From: Sulfitobacter sp. 20_GPM-1509m
GTDB taxonomy: Bacteria > Pseudomonadota > Alphaproteobacteria > Rhodobacterales > Rhodobacteraceae
Length of the DNA stretch: 64,000 bases
Direction of reading: 5' to 3'
NCBI RefSeq assembly: GCF_000620505.1
Contig: NZ_JIBC01000008.1
Span: forward strand, 310,001-374,000
This document shows, piece after piece, positions 63,054 to 64,000 of the stretch (the stretch's first letter is position 1; every line of letters begins with the position of its first letter). The notes under the pieces are model-generated. The model did no database searches and was not told where the DNA came from. It saw only the letters and a list, made by a program, of their open reading frames with translations. Both the position numbers and the translations under genes were made by a program.

Positions 63054-64000
63054 GGGTTCGCGCGTGTCGCGGCCCGGGCCAATTGGGTCAGGTAGTCATC
63101 CAGAACATAGGGGATCGACAGGGGAGTGGGATTGGCCGCGGTGCCCATCGGGTCGTTTGCCAGCAGGACCACGGAATTGCGCGCAACCGCCGGAAAGCGG
63201 GCGATCAGCGGGTTCTTGGTCAGTTCATCCAGCCGTGCCTGATCGCCATAGGTCACCACCACGTCCACGTCATCGAACATGTCGACACGTTCGGCGCTGA
63301 TACGGCCAGAATATTTGCCTGCCTCGCTGGCCTCTTGCACGGCTTCCGGCGTCGCCATGCCCAGGTCTTCTAGGAACTGCACGCGCTGGTCGGCGGCAGC
63401 GTAAAATCCGATGGTGCTGAGATCACGCAGGTCCAGATGGGTCACGAACATACCGCGTTTGCCCGCCAGTTCGGGATGCTTGTCCACGGCCGTGGCAATC
63501 TGCGCCTCAAGGTCGGCCACCAGTGCCGCGCCCTGATCTGCCATGCCCAGACCAGCCGCGTTCTGGTGGATCATCTCGCGCCACGTCGTTGTCCACGCGG
63601 CGTGCGGGTAGGCGATGACCGGCGCGATACGGCTGAGGGTGTCATAGTCGGTGCGGGTGATGCCGGAATAGGCCGCAAGGATCACATCGGGGTTGGTGGC
63701 CGCGACCGCCTCGAAATCAATGCCGTCCCCTTCGTCGAACAGCGGCGGTACCTCGGCGCCCAGTTCCTCCAGCCGCGCGCTGACCCAGGGCAACAGCCCA
63801 TCGCCGTCATCATCCCCCCAATTCGCGCGGGCAAAGCCCACGGGAACGATCCCCAGCGCCAGCGGAACCTCGTGATTGGCCCAGCCCACAGAGGCGATCC
63901 GCACAGGCTTGGCCTCGATCACCGTTTCGCCAAACGCATGGGACACTGACAGCGGATAGTCCTGCGCGAGGGTGGCCGTGGCCCAGAACGTGGTCAATAC
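63050..64000 (-). CDS. Iron-siderophore ABC transporter substrate-binding protein (partial)
   Basis: At least 315 residues of a class III binding protein (FepB/FecB/FhuD-like). Visible parts are the end of a signal peptide (FWATATLAQ), the start of the mature chain (DYPLSVSHAFGETVIEAKPVRIASVGW, core PVRIASVGW), PDVILAAYSGIT and the C-terminal PIARFPAVARNSVVLL. The reading frame runs past the right edge of the window, so the true start is outside. It heads the second iron-uptake operon. Confidence 0.9.
   Translation of the reverse strand, partial: VLTTFWATATLAQDYPLSVSHAFGETVIEAKPVRIASVGWANHEVPLALGIVPVGFARANWGDDDGDGLLPWVSARLEELGAEVPPLFDEGDGIDFEAVAATNPDVILAAYSGITRTDYDTLSRIAPVIAYPHAAWTTTWREMIHQNAAGLGMADQGAALVADLEAQIATAVDKHPELAGKRGMFVTHLDLRDLSTIGFYAAADQRVQFLEDLGMATPEAVQEASEAGKYSGRISAERVDMFDDVDVVVTYGDQARLDELTKNPLIARFPAVARNSVVLLANDPMGTAANPTPLSIPYVLDDYLTQLARAATRANP

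Overview
The window looks like part of a large plasmid or chromid of a marine alphaproteobacterium of the Roseobacter group (Rhodobacterales). The reasons are the high-GC codon use, three different TRAP/ABC solute-import clusters with CoA-linked catabolic genes, and a replication and partition block at 22.8-27.6 kb of a type known from Rhodobacterales extrachromosomal replicons: a DnaA-like initiator, ParA, ParB and a tyrosine recombinase. No rRNA, tRNA or CRISPR was seen. The assignment to a group rests on gene content only.

Layout. 0-7.5 kb: a GDSL lipoprotein, then a six-gene operon with a Dpp/Opp-type ABC importer, a calcineurin-like phosphodiesterase and a tyrosine-phosphatase-like protein. 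7.5-11.9 kb: part of the oxidative uronate pathway (uronate dehydrogenase, 5-dehydro-4-deoxyglucarate dehydratase, a GntR regulator) and a sulfatase/phosphonate-monoester-hydrolase-like enzyme. 11.9-20.8 kb: a five-gene minus-strand operon with a fused biotin-dependent acyl-CoA carboxylase, an acyl-CoA synthetase and a DctPQM TRAP transporter; a TetR regulator is divergent from it across a 21-bp palindrome. 20.8-22.8 kb: an orphan sensor histidine kinase. 22.8-27.6 kb: the replicon core. It carries three copies of one 18-bp GC-rich palindrome (a parS candidate), two of them inside parB and read there in different frames.

28.2-37.7 kb: a visibly less GC-rich catabolic island with an IclR regulator, a CoA-transferase, two acyl-CoA dehydrogenases, a TAXI-type TRAP system, a crotonase-fold enzyme and an AcuI-like reductase. 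37.7-42.5 kb: an intact IS6-family element, a complete ilvD, and an IS5-family element inserted into an IS3-family element. 42.6-49.1 kb: a TetR-controlled RND efflux operon whose outer-membrane gene is frameshifted by a third copy of an 8-bp tandem repeat. 49.3-54.9 kb: a TonB receptor plus a complete siderophore-type ABC importer. 55.0-57.9 kb: a patch of insertion-sequence debris around an HPP/CBS membrane protein and a truncated 5-formyltetrahydrofolate cyclo-ligase. 58.0-64.0 kb: a second TonB receptor and a second ferric-siderophore ABC importer, running off the right edge.

Taken together the segment is an accessory catabolic and iron-scavenging replicon. It imports carboxylic acids, uronates, peptide-like or phosphorylated solutes and ferric chelates; two sets of CoA-dependent enzymes feed central metabolism; and mobile-element scars mark the joins between blocks.
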